64,000 nucleotides of DNA from Corallococcus sp. EGB (GCF_019968905.1 NZ_CP079946.1:124001-188000); one strand, 5' to 3'. Positions 9,501 to 17,258 are shown, counted from the stretch's first letter. A program made the numbers and translations. Notes: generated by a model from the letters alone, not told the origin.

Positions 9501-10014
9501 GTTCAGCCGCATGGGCCGGGCGGAGCTGCGCCAGTCGCGGGTGGACCTGGGCCAGCTGGTGGAGGAGGCCCGCCGCGACCTGATGCCGGAGGCCACCGGG
9601 CGCAAGGTCGAGTGGCGGGTAGGAGACCTGCCCACGGTGGAGGGCGATGCCGCGCTCCTGCGTCAGGTCATCCACAACCTGTTGGCGAACGCGCTGAAGT
9701 ATACCCGTCCCAAGCCGGAGGCCCTCATCGAGGTGGGGGCCCGCGAGACGGAGAGCGAGGTCTCCGTCTGGGTCCGCGACAACGGCGTGGGCTTCGAGAT
9801 GCAGTACGTGGACAAGCTGTTCGGCGTCTTCCAGCGCCTGCACACGGCCGAGGAGTTCGAGGGCACCGGCATCGGGCTCGCGAACGTGCGGCGCATCGTG
9901 TCTCGCCATGGCGGACGGACCTGGGCGGAGGGCGCCGTGGGGCAGGGCGCGACCTTCACCTTCACCCTGCCCCGGGCTTCTCCGCCGGAAAAGAAAGTCG
10001 AGACGCACGCGTGA
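6595..10014 (+). CDS. Histidine kinase with N-terminal receiver, multiple PAS and a GAF domain
   Basis: Soluble signalling kinase, 1139 aa from ATG 6595; TTG 6574 with AAAGGGGAAG just upstream is an alternative. Order: receiver domain (acceptor Asp65 in LMDMNLGD, Lys in YLRKPL), PAS (about 165-290), PAS (about 300-430), GAF (about 440-610), PAS (about 620-745), PAS (about 760-880), HisKA with His918 in SVSHDLRAP, then HATPase with N and G boxes (NLLANALKY, GTGIGLANV). There are no membrane segments, so cues are probably intracellular. Its stop overlaps the next start in GTGA, so it is translationally coupled to a response regulator and a second hybrid kinase. Confidence 0.92.
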   Translation: MSSAAAPLPTSSPRASILIVDDTPAHLLALEGILAPLGQRLVRATSGREALRRVLDADFAAVLMDMNLGDMTGVEVLSLLRERERNRRTPVLLMTAGDGDEKEWLAAYAHGAVDYLRKPLRPEILLAKVSMFVELHLAREAVQRREEALRERERHALEAVHRERLHAFLMQAPVGISITRGPDFVFELANPYYELLVGRRVTPGQTLVDAFPEMASQPEVMEVLRGVMRTKQPFVRPEFEVELERDGRRDSVFFNVIYHPMVEMDGTASGIITLATDVTEFVRARRHTEALTQDLQRQQVALADSEQRLRLALTATQLGTFDMDVVTGALKWDARCKALFGLPPEAESSYELFLAGLHPEDRDAVQRAVALSWDPSGRGDYDVAYRTVGLKDGVERWVRATGRTYFQDGEPVRFVGTVQDITARKRADAERARLMASELRRTEQLRGLSRASLALNAAGSVPAILDLVTLKARKLIGANQSFVQVADGRDAPPLAALSAVDHAPTEPDAARVPVDERGLFARVCQENRPLRLTREELRRHPAYAEAPPAPPPALPLKGFLAVPLVGHDGRNLGLVQVSDKVEGDFDAEDETIAVQLAQMASVALENARLYETAQAERRNLFAVLKQLPAAISVLRGPEFVFEMANDLRLKLTGSRPLLGLPVRQALPELSGQGQLAQLEAVYRTGETYRGNEVPMRLGRDVGQEGPEGYFNLTFQPLRNAEGKVDGIVSVSWEVTEQVLARRRIEALAAELKEREQQFRTLADSIPQLAWMAEPDGRLFWFNQRWYDYTGATVGQAGQKDWNDLIDPEDAGRVLEHFNAALREGTLWEDQFRLRRADGSYRWFLSRAMPVRDGEGRIARWFGTNTDIDDERRTLESLKQAEEEIRHLNTGLEKRVRERTAQLQEANKELESFSYSVSHDLRAPLRHITGFAQLLERRAGAKLDDVSRGYLSTIAGAAKQGGTLVDDLLAFSRMGRAELRQSRVDLGQLVEEARRDLMPEATGRKVEWRVGDLPTVEGDAALLRQVIHNLLANALKYTRPKPEALIEVGARETESEVSVWVRDNGVGFEMQYVDKLFGVFQRLHTAEEFEGTGIGLANVRRIVSRHGGRTWAEGAVGQGATFTFTLPRASPPEKKVETHA

Positions 10015-10475
10015 TCGAGCTGAAGAGGATTCTCCTGGTGGAAGACAGCGCCAACGACGTGGCGCTCACGCTGGCGGCGTTGGAAGAGGTGCACCTGGCC
10101 AACGAAGTGGTGGTGGTGCGCGACGGGCAGCAGGCGCTGGACTACCTCTTCCGCAAGGGCGAGTTCGCCACCCGGCAGGACGGCCACCCGGCGGTGGTGC
10201 TGCTGGACTTGAAGCTGCCGAAGGTGGACGGGCTGGAGGTGCTGGAGAAGGTGAAGAACGCTCCGGAGCTGAAGGCGGTGCCGGTGGTGATGCTCACCTC
10301 GTCGCGCGAGGAGCGGGACCTGGCGCGCAGCTACGGCCTGGGGGTAAACGCCTACGTGGTGAAGCCGGTGGCCTTCCCGGACTTCGTGTCCGCGCTGCGC
10401 GAGCTGGGGCTGTTCTGGGCGGTGGTGAACCAGCCGCCGCCGGGCGCTCCTGCCGCGCCCGGGGTCCCCAAGTGA
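10011..10475 (+). CDS. Single-domain response regulator, Rcp1/CheY-like
   Basis: 154 aa from GTG 10011, whose G-T-G-A overlaps the kinase stop by four bases. It is a receiver only: acidic pocket VEDS, phosphoacceptor Asp66 in VVLLDLKLP, switch Thr in VMLTSSRE and Lys in AYVVKPV. The DYLFRKGEFA stretch after the acidic pocket is typical of Rcp1-type regulators paired with bacteriophytochrome-like kinases. With no output domain, it most likely shuttles phosphate between the flanking kinases. It ends in a second GTGA overlap with the downstream gene. Confidence 0.9.
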   Translation: MIELKRILLVEDSANDVALTLAALEEVHLANEVVVVRDGQQALDYLFRKGEFATRQDGHPAVVLLDLKLPKVDGLEVLEKVKNAPELKAVPVVMLTSSREERDLARSYGLGVNAYVVKPVAFPDFVSALRELGLFWAVVNQPPPGAPAAPGVPK

Positions 10476-12055
10476 GCGCACGCGGCGTGGCCGCACTGGA
10501 CCTGACGCCACTGCCCTCGGCGGAGCGGCCCCTGTCCATCCTCTTGCTGGAGGACAGCCCGCTGGACGCGCAGCTGGTGGCCGCGCAGCTCGAAGAGGGC
10601 GGGCTGCCCTCGACGCTGGAGTGCGTGCCCGGGCGTGCGGCCTTCGTCGCGGCGTTGGAGAAGGGGAGGTTCGACCTCATCCTGTCCGACTACAACGTGC
10701 CGGGCTTCGACGGGATGAGCGCGCTGGAGGCGGCGAAGGCCGTGTGTCCGGACACGCCGTTCCTCTTCGTGTCCGGCGCGCTGGGCGAGGAGCGCGCCAT
10801 CGAGCTGCTCAAGCGCGGCGCCACGGACTACGTGCTGAAGGACCGGCTGGAGCGGCTGGGGCCCAGCGTGCGGCGGGCGCTGCGCGAGGCGGAAGGGGTG
10901 CGGCTGCGCAAGCGCACGGAGGAGGCGCTGCGCCGCTCCGAGGAGCGCTACCAGCTGGTGGCGCACGCGAGCTTCGATGCCATCTGGGACCTGGACCTCC
11001 AGACGGACGCGATGCACTGGATTGGCGACGCGACGGAGGCGGTCTTCGGCTTCCCCCTGGAAGAGGTGGGCGCGGACGGAGGGTGGTGGCGCCGGCACAT
11101 CCACGGCGAGGACCGCGAGCGGGTGCTGGCGGGCCTGCAGCGGGCGTTCGATTCGGACGACGACCGGTGGCAGGACGAGTACCGCGTGCTGCGCAAGGAC
11201 GGCGAGTACGCGTACGTGGCGGCGCAGGGCTCCATCCTGCGCGGGGAGAGCGGGAGGGCGCGGCGCATCGTGGGCGCCATGCGCGACATCACGGAGCGCA
11301 GGCGCGCGGAGGAGGAGCGGCACCGGCTGGTGCACGAGGCGCAGGCGCGGGTGGAGTTCGAGCAGCAGCTCATTGGCATCGTGAGCCATGACCTGCGCAA
11401 CCCGCTGGGCGCCATCCTCACCGGCGCGTCGCTGATGTTGCGGCGTGACGACATCCAGCCGTGGCACGCGAAGGCGGCGGCGCGCATCCTGTCCGCGGCG
11501 GAGCGGGCCACGCGGATGATCCGCGACCTGTTGGACTTCACGCAGGCGCGCATGGGCGGCGGCATCCCGGTGCAGGCGGCGCCGTGTGACTTCCACGCGC
11601 TCACCTTGCAGGTGGTGGAGGAGGCGCGCACGGCGCACCCGGAGCGCACCATCCAGGTGGAGCAGCTGGGAGACGGGCAGGGGGCGTGGGACTCCGACCG
11701 GATGGCGCAGGTGCTGTCCAACATCCTGGGCAACGCGCTGAAGTACAGCCCGGAGGACACGCCGGTGCGCGTGGAGAGCCGGGGCGAGCCGGACCACGTC
11801 GTGGTGCACGTGCGCAACGGAGGGGACCCCATCTCGCCGGAGATGCTGCCGCGCATCTTCGAGCCGCTGCAGCGCGGGACGATGGCGGGGCGCTCCGAGC
11901 GCAGCATCGGGCTGGGGCTCTACATCGTGCGGCAGCTGGTGCTGGCGCACGGCGGGACGGTGGAGGCGCGGTCGTCCGCGGCGGAGGGGACGGTGTTCAC
12001 CGTGCGCCTGCCGCGGGTTCCTCCGAGGGAGCTGGCCGCTCCGGCGCCGGAGTAG
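10472..12055 (+). CDS. Receiver-PAS-histidine kinase
   Basis: 527 aa from GTG 10472, overlapping the regulator stop in GTGA. Order: receiver (acidic LLEDSPLD, Asp73 in LILSDYNVPG, Lys in YVLKDRLE), PAS/PAC (about 150-275, ending in DITERRRAEEE), HisKA with His306 in IVSHDLRNPLG, and HATPase (NILGNALKYSP, SIGLGLYIV). No transmembrane segments. The leading receiver suggests this kinase is an acceptor of phosphate from the first kinase via the small regulator; the direction of flow is inference. The operon ends here, and the next gene is convergent 6 bases away. Confidence 0.9.
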   Translation: MSARGVAALDLTPLPSAERPLSILLLEDSPLDAQLVAAQLEEGGLPSTLECVPGRAAFVAALEKGRFDLILSDYNVPGFDGMSALEAAKAVCPDTPFLFVSGALGEERAIELLKRGATDYVLKDRLERLGPSVRRALREAEGVRLRKRTEEALRRSEERYQLVAHASFDAIWDLDLQTDAMHWIGDATEAVFGFPLEEVGADGGWWRRHIHGEDRERVLAGLQRAFDSDDDRWQDEYRVLRKDGEYAYVAAQGSILRGESGRARRIVGAMRDITERRRAEEERHRLVHEAQARVEFEQQLIGIVSHDLRNPLGAILTGASLMLRRDDIQPWHAKAAARILSAAERATRMIRDLLDFTQARMGGGIPVQAAPCDFHALTLQVVEEARTAHPERTIQVEQLGDGQGAWDSDRMAQVLSNILGNALKYSPEDTPVRVESRGEPDHVVVHVRNGGDPISPEMLPRIFEPLQRGTMAGRSERSIGLGLYIVRQLVLAHGGTVEARSSAAEGTVFTVRLPRVPPRELAAPAPE

Positions 12056-12061
12056 GGCGCC

Positions 12062-12421
12062 TCAGGGCAGGTCGGCGCCGCCGAGGAACAGCACGTCGTT
12101 GCAGCGCTGGATGCGCGCCCAGGCGCGGAGGCCTCCGCGCCAGAGGCCGTATTTCTGGAGAGACTGGAGCCCGTACATCGAGCATGTGGGCGTGTAGATG
12201 CACTGCCGCTTCCAGCGGTGGGGCACCGCGTGGCGGTACAGCAGGATGAGTCCCACCCCCATGAGACACAGCGGGTTGAGCCACCAGGGCAGGCGCGCGG
12301 GTTGGGGCGCGGGCGCGGCCGGGAGTTCCCGGGCCTGCTCGGGGAAGCGGGCGAGGGCGGAGCAGGGGTTGCCCTCCCAGGGCGGCGGTTCGGCCCGCGC
12401 GGGCGGGAGGCCCGGGCTCAT
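12062..12421 (-). CDS. yidD: YidD-like membrane insertion efficiency factor, orphan
   Basis: 119 aa with the YidD signature: tyrosine/proline segment LLYRHAVPH, CIYTPTCSMYG (family form CRFxPTCSxYA), KYGLWRGG and a closing RIQRCND. YidD normally helps YidC-dependent insertion of inner-membrane proteins and is about 70-90 aa, encoded between rnpA and yidC. Here neither neighbour is present, and an extra 50 residues rich in Pro and Ala precede the domain. The start overlaps the upstream gene by four bases (ATGA), so it is coupled to a DUF4177-like protein. Likely a lineage-specific paralog. Confidence 0.8.
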   Translation of the reverse strand: MSPGLPPARAEPPPWEGNPCSALARFPEQARELPAAPAPQPARLPWWLNPLCLMGVGLILLYRHAVPHRWKRQCIYTPTCSMYGLQSLQKYGLWRGGLRAWARIQRCNDVLFLGGADLP

Positions 12422-12651
12422 CCCTGCTTCATCCGTTCGAAGACGCAGACCAGCCAGGAGCCCGTCGCGGTGCCACAGCCCTTGGTCGCGGTGACCGCGC
12501 GGTACTCGCTGGAGTGCAGCTTCCAGCCCTGCGCGGCGTAAGTGTTGAGGAACTTCGCGAAGTCGCCGCAGCGCTTGGGATTCCAGCCCGGATCCGCGGC
12601 GTTACAGCCGGAGGCGGGCGGGACAAAGGCATCCACATGATACTCGTACAT
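12418..12651 (-). CDS. DUF4177-like small protein
   Basis: 77 aa from ATG 12651, chosen because GAAGGAG lies six bases upstream; the longer frame from 12723 adds 24 residues without a ribosome site. The chain begins MYEYHVDAF and contains FLNTYAAQGWKLHSSEYRAV, the pattern of DUF4177 (Tyr-rich first strand, GW-x-L core), ending in an FER strand. It has five cysteines (CN, CG, GCG, VC), unusual for a DUF4177 and perhaps disulfide-forming if exported, although no signal peptide is seen. Four-base overlap with the orphan yidD. Confidence 0.6.
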   Translation of the reverse strand: MYEYHVDAFVPPASGCNAADPGWNPKRCGDFAKFLNTYAAQGWKLHSSEYRAVTATKGCGTATGSWLVCVFERMKQG

Positions 12652-12657
12652 CCAGGG

Positions 12658-12664
12658 CTCCTTC
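12658..12664 (-). promoter_or_regulatory. Ribosome binding site fixing the DUF4177-like start
   Basis: GAAGGAG on the minus strand, six bases before ATG 12651. Confidence 0.65.
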
Positions 12665-12939
12665 GGGGTGTCTGGGATTGGCGGCGGATGCTGACGCAGG
12701 CCGGCCATGTGGCAGGAATTCATGCTTCACGTGAGCGCGTGCGTTTGGCCATACCCCCTGCGTGGGATGGCTCGAGCCGTGGCGGGCCGACATGCTGGCG
12801 TGCGACGCCGCGGAGGGTCTTGGTTCGAGCGCCTGCCTGGGGGAGGGGCAGGGGGTGGGGTGGCGAAGCCGTGTGGCTCCGGCAGGGCGCCTCCGCCGGG
12901 TAGAATGCGGGGCTGGTCTCAACCGTGGAAGGTGGATGC

Positions 12940-13593
12940 ATGTCGAAGCCGCTGGAGATCGTGAACGCCGTGCTGAGCGCGGGCTTCGATGGCCTGGGGC
13001 CGCTGTGCAGCGCGACGGCGCTGGCGGACGAGTACCTGCGCGACACGCGCTACGCGAACCACGAGGCGCGCGTCGACTCGCTGATCCACTGGGAGACGGG
13101 GAAGCTGTTCACCACGGGCTTCTTGTCCGGGCTGGGCGGCCTGCTCACGTTGCCGGTGTCGCTGCCCGCGGGCCTGGGCGTGTCGTGGGCGGTGCAGGCG
13201 CGGCTGGTGGGCGCCATTGCTCGCATCCACGGGCACGACGTGGAGGAGGACCGCGTGCGGACCCTCACGATGCTGGCCATCGTGGGGGACATCGGCAAGG
13301 AGGTGGTGAAGCAGGCCGGCATCGAAGTGAGCCAGCAGCTGGGCATGCGCGCGCTGGAGGCCGTGCCGGCGCATGTGCTCAGCGGCATCAACCGCGCGGT
13401 GGGCTTCCGGCTGGTGAGCAAGGCGTCTCAGAAGGGCGTCGTGAACCTGTCCAAGGTGGTGCCGCTGGCCGGTGGGCTGGTGGGCGGCGCGGTGGATGCG
13501 CTCGCGTGCCGCGCGGTGGGGGCCACGGCCCGGCGCCTGTTCGCGCCAGGGCCGGGGCCGGTGGTGCTCGTGCCGGGCATGTCGCCTGGATGA
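12940..13593 (+). CDS. EcsC family protein
   Basis: 217 aa from ATG 12940; GGAAGGTGG just upstream favours it over the in-frame GTG at 12925. The core matches EcsC-type proteins: HWETGKLFTTGFLSGLGG, a glycine-rich hydrophobic hairpin LPVSLPAGLGVSW, then QARLVGAIARIHGHD and later glycine/valine-rich hydrophobic segments. It was named from the Bacillus ecs locus, where a homolog sits beside an ABC transporter; biochemical function is unknown. Here too an ABC operon starts 56 bases downstream on the same strand, so co-transcription is possible. Confidence 0.75.
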   Translation: MSKPLEIVNAVLSAGFDGLGPLCSATALADEYLRDTRYANHEARVDSLIHWETGKLFTTGFLSGLGGLLTLPVSLPAGLGVSWAVQARLVGAIARIHGHDVEEDRVRTLTMLAIVGDIGKEVVKQAGIEVSQQLGMRALEAVPAHVLSGINRAVGFRLVSKASQKGVVNLSKVVPLAGGLVGGAVDALACRAVGATARRLFAPGPGPVVLVPGMSPG

Positions 13594-13649
13594 CCGGGCG
13601 CGGGGCTTGTCGTTGACGGTGGGCCCGTGCGCTGGAGTCATCCGGGCGC

Positions 13650-14933
13650 ATGGGCCGCCTCCTCGTCCTCTTCGTCGCGCTGAGCCTCGGGGTGGGGGGC
13701 TGCCGGCGCTCGTCCGAGGAGACGGGGGCCGGGGGCCGCACGCGCATCGTCTTCAAGTTCCAACCGCTGTGGGGCGACCCGAAGCCGTTCCGGGAGCTGC
13801 TGGCGCAGTATGAGCGCGCCAACCCGGATGTGGAGCTGGTGACGGAGGCGCTGCCGAACGCGTCGGACCTGGCGCATCAGTTCTTCCTCACGTCATTGCA
13901 GGGCGGGGCCACGGACTTCGACGTGCTGGTGGCGGACGTCGTCTGGGTGCCGGAGTTCGCTCGCGCGGGCTGGGTGGCGGACCTGTCGGAGGACTTTCCT
14001 CCCGAGCGCCTGCGCGAGGAGTTCCTGCCCGGGCCGGTGGACGCCGTCGTGATGAACGGCCGCACGTACGCGGTGCCCTGGTACGTGGACGTGGGCATCC
14101 TCTACTACCGCACGGACCTGGTGCCTCGAGCGCCGCGCACCTACGACGAGCTGCGGCGCTTCACGCGCGACGCGATGGCGAAGGCGCCCGGCATCCAGGG
14201 CTACGTGTGGCAGGGGCGGCAGTACGAGGGGCTGACCTGCAACGTGTACGAGGCCATCTGGGGGCATGGCGGCCAGTCGCTGGGGCCGGGAGGCCGCGTG
14301 CTCCTGGAGACGGAGCCCGCGCGCGAGGCGCTGACGTACCTGCACGGGCTCATCGCGGAGGGGCTGTCGCCTCGGACGGTCACGGGCTTCGGCGAAGAGG
14401 AGGCGCGGCGCGTGTTCCAGGAGGGCCGGGCGGTGTTCATGCGCAACTGGCCCTATGCGTGGCGCGAGGCGCAGGCGGAGGGTTCTCCCATCCGGGGCAA
14501 GGTGGGCATCGCGCCGCTGCCGACGAAGGATGGACAGCCGGGGTGGGGGACGCTGGGCGGATGGCAGCTCGCCGTGAACGCGCACGTGTCGCCCGCGCGG
14601 CGCAAGGCGGCGGCGCGGCTCATCGCGCACCTGACGTCGCCGGAGGCGAACCGCGTGCTGGCCCTGCACTACGCGCGCAACCCGCCGAGGCTGGCGCTGT
14701 ACGACGACCCGGAGCTGCGCGCGGCGGAGCCGTTCATCGCGAGCCTGAAGGAGGCGCTGATGCGGGCGCGGCCCCGGCCGGTGACGCCGTACTACCTGCT
14801 CATCGCGGATGTGTTGCAGAGCGAGTTCTCCGCCGCCGTGGCGGGGCTGCGGACGCCGGAGGAGGCGCTCACCCGCGCGCAGAAGCAGGTGGATCATCTG
14901 ACCGGTGAGCAGCCGGACGAGGAGCCGGAGTGA
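13650..14933 (+). CDS. ABC importer substrate-binding lipoprotein, sugar family 1
   Basis: 427 aa. Signal MGRLLVLFVALSLGVGGC ends in a lipobox, so the protein is lipid-anchored in the periplasm. It shows the family-1 solute-binding fold: KFQPLWGDPKPFRELLAQY at the N-terminus, FDVLVADVVWVPEFARAGW, AVPWYVDVGILYYRTDL hinge segment, and GTLGGWQLAVNAH near the C-terminal lobe. It should deliver an oligosaccharide or polyol to the two permeases that follow. Its stop overlaps the first permease start in GTGA. Ligand identity cannot be read. Confidence 0.92.
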   Translation: MGRLLVLFVALSLGVGGCRRSSEETGAGGRTRIVFKFQPLWGDPKPFRELLAQYERANPDVELVTEALPNASDLAHQFFLTSLQGGATDFDVLVADVVWVPEFARAGWVADLSEDFPPERLREEFLPGPVDAVVMNGRTYAVPWYVDVGILYYRTDLVPRAPRTYDELRRFTRDAMAKAPGIQGYVWQGRQYEGLTCNVYEAIWGHGGQSLGPGGRVLLETEPAREALTYLHGLIAEGLSPRTVTGFGEEEARRVFQEGRAVFMRNWPYAWREAQAEGSPIRGKVGIAPLPTKDGQPGWGTLGGWQLAVNAHVSPARRKAAARLIAHLTSPEANRVLALHYARNPPRLALYDDPELRAAEPFIASLKEALMRARPRPVTPYYLLIADVLQSEFSAAVAGLRTPEEALTRAQKQVDHLTGEQPDEEPE

Positions 14934-15808
14934 GGGGCGCGGGTTCACAGGCGCGGGAGCGGCGGCAGGCGTACCTGCTGGTGGCGCCGGCCGTGTTGGT
15001 GCTGGTGGTGGTGGCGCTGTACCCGGTGCTGGCGGCGGTGTGGCTGAGCCTGCACCGCTTCATCCTGGTGTTCGGCGAGCGGCGCTTCACGGGCCTGGAG
15101 AACTACGTCTACCTGATGGGGGATGCGCGCTTCTGGTCCGCGTTGGGGAACACGGCGTACTTCACGGCGGTGGCGGTGGCGGTGGAGTTGTTGCTCGCGG
15201 TGCCGCTGGCGCTGCTGCTCAACCGCGCGTTCCCGGGGCGGGGGCTGTTGCGAGCGTCGGTGCTGGTGCCGTGGGCGATCCCCACGGTGGTGAGCGCTCG
15301 GCTGTGGGCGTGGATGTTCAACCCGGACTACGGGCTCATCAACCGGCTGCTGGGGGGAGCGGACATCAACTGGCTGGGGGCGCCGGGGTATGCGCTGCAC
15401 GCGGCCATCCTGGTGGACGTGTGGAAGACCACGCCGTTCGTGGCGCTGCTGGTGCTGGCGGGGCTGCAGGGCATTCCGGAGGACCTCTACAAGGCAGCGC
15501 GCGTGGACGGCGCATCCGAGTGGCGGCAGTTCCGGTCCATCACGCTGCCGCTGCTCAAGCCCGCGCTGCTGCTGGCGCTGCTGTTCCGGTCGTTGGATGC
15601 GTTCCGCGTGTTCGACGCCATCTACGTGCTGACGGAGGGCGGGCCGGCGAACACGACGGAGACGCTGAGCATCTATGCGTACAAGACGCTGATGCGGTCC
15701 GGGGACTTCGGGTACGGCAGCACGCTGGCGGTGGCGACGTTCCTGGGCGTGGTGCTGCTGGCGGTGGTGTGGCTGCGCTGGCTGGGGCGCGAGGAGGGGC
15801 GGCGATGA
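14930..15808 (+). CDS. ABC sugar permease, MalF/UgpA type
   Basis: 292 aa from GTG 14930, overlapping the binding-protein stop by four bases. Inner-membrane permease with about six helices; the cytoplasmic EAA coupling loop reads LYKAARVDGASEWRQFRSIT and precedes a Pro-Leu helix. A conserved VDVWKTTPFVALLVLAGLQ segment is typical of the carbohydrate class. Partner of the permease starting at 15805. An Arg/Gln-rich N-terminus faces the cytoplasm. Confidence 0.92.
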   Translation: MRGAGSQARERRQAYLLVAPAVLVLVVVALYPVLAAVWLSLHRFILVFGERRFTGLENYVYLMGDARFWSALGNTAYFTAVAVAVELLLAVPLALLLNRAFPGRGLLRASVLVPWAIPTVVSARLWAWMFNPDYGLINRLLGGADINWLGAPGYALHAAILVDVWKTTPFVALLVLAGLQGIPEDLYKAARVDGASEWRQFRSITLPLLKPALLLALLFRSLDAFRVFDAIYVLTEGGPANTTETLSIYAYKTLMRSGDFGYGSTLAVATFLGVVLLAVVWLRWLGREEGRR

Positions 15809-16614
15809 GGCGGCCGGGGCTGGGCACGGCGCTGGCCGTGGTGGCGTTCCTCACGTTCTTCCTGGGGCCGTTCCTGTGGCAGGCGCTGACGAGCCTGTGG
15901 CCGGACGGCGAGCTGACCCGGCCATGGCCGTCTCACCTGACGGGGGCGAGCTACCAGAGCGTGCTGTTCGGGCGGCCGTTCCTGTGGGCGGTGTTGAACT
16001 CGCTGGTGGTGGCGACGCTGACGACGGTGTTCTGCCTCACGGTGGGGGCGTCCGCGGCGTTCGCGCTGGCGAAGCTGGAGTTCCGTGGGAGGGGGTTGCT
16101 GCTGTCCGCGGCGCTGGGCGTGTCGATGTTCCCGCCCATCGCGACGGTGAGCCCGCTGTACCTCATCCTCAGCGCGGTGGGGCTGCGGGACAGCCTGGTG
16201 GGGCTGGCGTTGCCGTACACGACGTTCGCGCTGCCGCTGACGTTGTGGGTGCTGACGTCGTTCTTCCGCCAGCTGCCGGACGAGCTGTATCGCGCGGCGC
16301 GGGTGGACGGGTGCACGCCGATGGGCGCGTTCCGCCGGGTGCTGCTACCCCTGGCGGCGCCGGGGCTGGCGACGACGGCCATCCTGGTCTTCATCTTCGC
16401 GTGGAACGAGTTCCTCTACGCGCTGACGTTCCTGTCCACGCCGCAGAAGCGCACGGTCCCGGTGGCCATCAGCCTCTTCGCCAGCGAGTACAAGGAACCG
16501 TGGGGGGAGATCGCCGCCGCGTCGGTGGTGGCCACGCTGCCGCTGGTGGTGCTCACGGTGCTGTTCCAGCGGCGCATCGTGTCCGGGCTCACGGCGGGGG
16601 CGGTGAAGGAGTAG
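15805..16614 (+). CDS. ABC sugar permease, MalG/UgpE type
   Basis: 269 aa from ATG 15805 (ATGA overlap with the preceding stop). About six helices; EAA loop LYRAARVDGCTPMGAFRRVL followed by LPLAAPGLATTAILVFIFAWNEFLYAL, the usual MalG-type signature. It completes the binding protein/permease trio. No ATPase gene follows; the convergent frameshifted toxin begins three bases after the stop. The likely energy source is a shared ATPase such as the one at 49193. Confidence 0.92.
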   Translation: MRRPGLGTALAVVAFLTFFLGPFLWQALTSLWPDGELTRPWPSHLTGASYQSVLFGRPFLWAVLNSLVVATLTTVFCLTVGASAAFALAKLEFRGRGLLLSAALGVSMFPPIATVSPLYLILSAVGLRDSLVGLALPYTTFALPLTLWVLTSFFRQLPDELYRAARVDGCTPMGAFRRVLLPLAAPGLATTAILVFIFAWNEFLYALTFLSTPQKRTVPVAISLFASEYKEPWGEIAAASVVATLPLVVLTVLFQRRIVSGLTAGAVKE

Positions 16615-16616
16615 GG

Positions 16617-16933
16617 CTAGGGACGGCTTCGCGCGCGGGGCAGCCAGTAGTCTGGCCGGCGACGCAGGTGCGCGACGGCGAGCACCACCACGTCCTCGTC
16701 GCGGACGAGGTAGGGCAGGGCGAAGGGGTACTCCGGCAGCAGGAAGCGGCGGATGGGCGGGGGTGATGGAGCCGAGGCCAGAGGGACCAGCGGTCTGGAT
16801 GCTCGTGGATGGAGTCCATCGCCAGATACATGGTGTCGGAGAAGCGGTCACCGAGGCCTGTGCGCTGGTCTTCATACCAGTCGATGACTTCGAGCAGCTC
16901 CGGTTCGGCAGCGCGATGCAGTCGGATGCCCAT
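16617..16933 (-). pseudogene. ParE/RelE-type toxin with a frameshift
   Basis: The first part, from ATG 16933, reads MGIRLHRAAEPELLEVIDWY and continues through DRFSDTMYLAMDSI and HPDRWSLWP, the N-terminal two thirds of a ParE toxin. Around 16745-16775 the frame is lost. One frame over, the normal C-terminus appears: RRFLLPEYPFALPYLVRDED, then VVVLAVAHLRRRPDYW, ending at TAG 16617-16619. The change equals one missing base (or two extra), close to a G5 run at 16757-16761. Read in its own frame, the ORF instead runs on to 16589 with a Cys/Ser/Pro-rich tail. Either a genuine null toxin or a sequencing error; the antitoxin gene upstream is intact. Confidence 0.75.
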
Positions 16934-16949
16934 ACGGGGTGGAGTGCAT

Positions 16950-17192
16950 CTAGCGCTGACGTCGCCTCTGCTCGCGCCGCTCCTCTATTCTTTTTTTCAC
17001 CTCGTCCCAATCGACAAGCTCCGCCGTCCCATCAAGCACTTCCTGGGCACGGCGGCTGATTTCCTCGCCCCAGGCAGCCTCGATGTCCGGGGCATCCGCT
17101 TCTGACACCTCACGTACGAGCCGGGCACGGTCTTCCGGCGAAAGTTGCAAAGCCTGGGCAATCAGCTCGTCCACGGTCGCCATCGACATCAT
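16950..17192 (-). CDS. Addiction-module antitoxin component, TIGR02574-like
   Basis: 80 aa. ATG 17192 follows AAGGAGG by seven bases. The pattern ALQLSPEDRARLVREV, AWGEEISRRAQEVLDGTAEL and a final Arg/Glu-rich helix fits the small addiction-module component family that pairs with ParE/RelE toxins. It would bind and neutralise the toxin and probably repress its own promoter. The toxin start is 16 bases beyond the stop. The DNA is less GC-rich than its surroundings and contains an A7 run (16991-16997) within the Lys-Lys-Arg codons. Confidence 0.8.
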   Translation of the reverse strand: MMSMATVDELIAQALQLSPEDRARLVREVSEADAPDIEAAWGEEISRRAQEVLDGTAELVDWDEVKKRIEERREQRRRQR

Positions 17193-17258
17193 TCTAGCTC
17201 CTCCTTGGGTTCCGCGCTCATGCCGCGGAGGAGCCTTCCTACCTGGAGGGTCTGACAG

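Noticed and set aside
6556-10008. Long minus-strand ORF opposite the histidine kinase
   Set aside because: His/Arg/Leu-rich shadow; the plus-strand kinase is certain.
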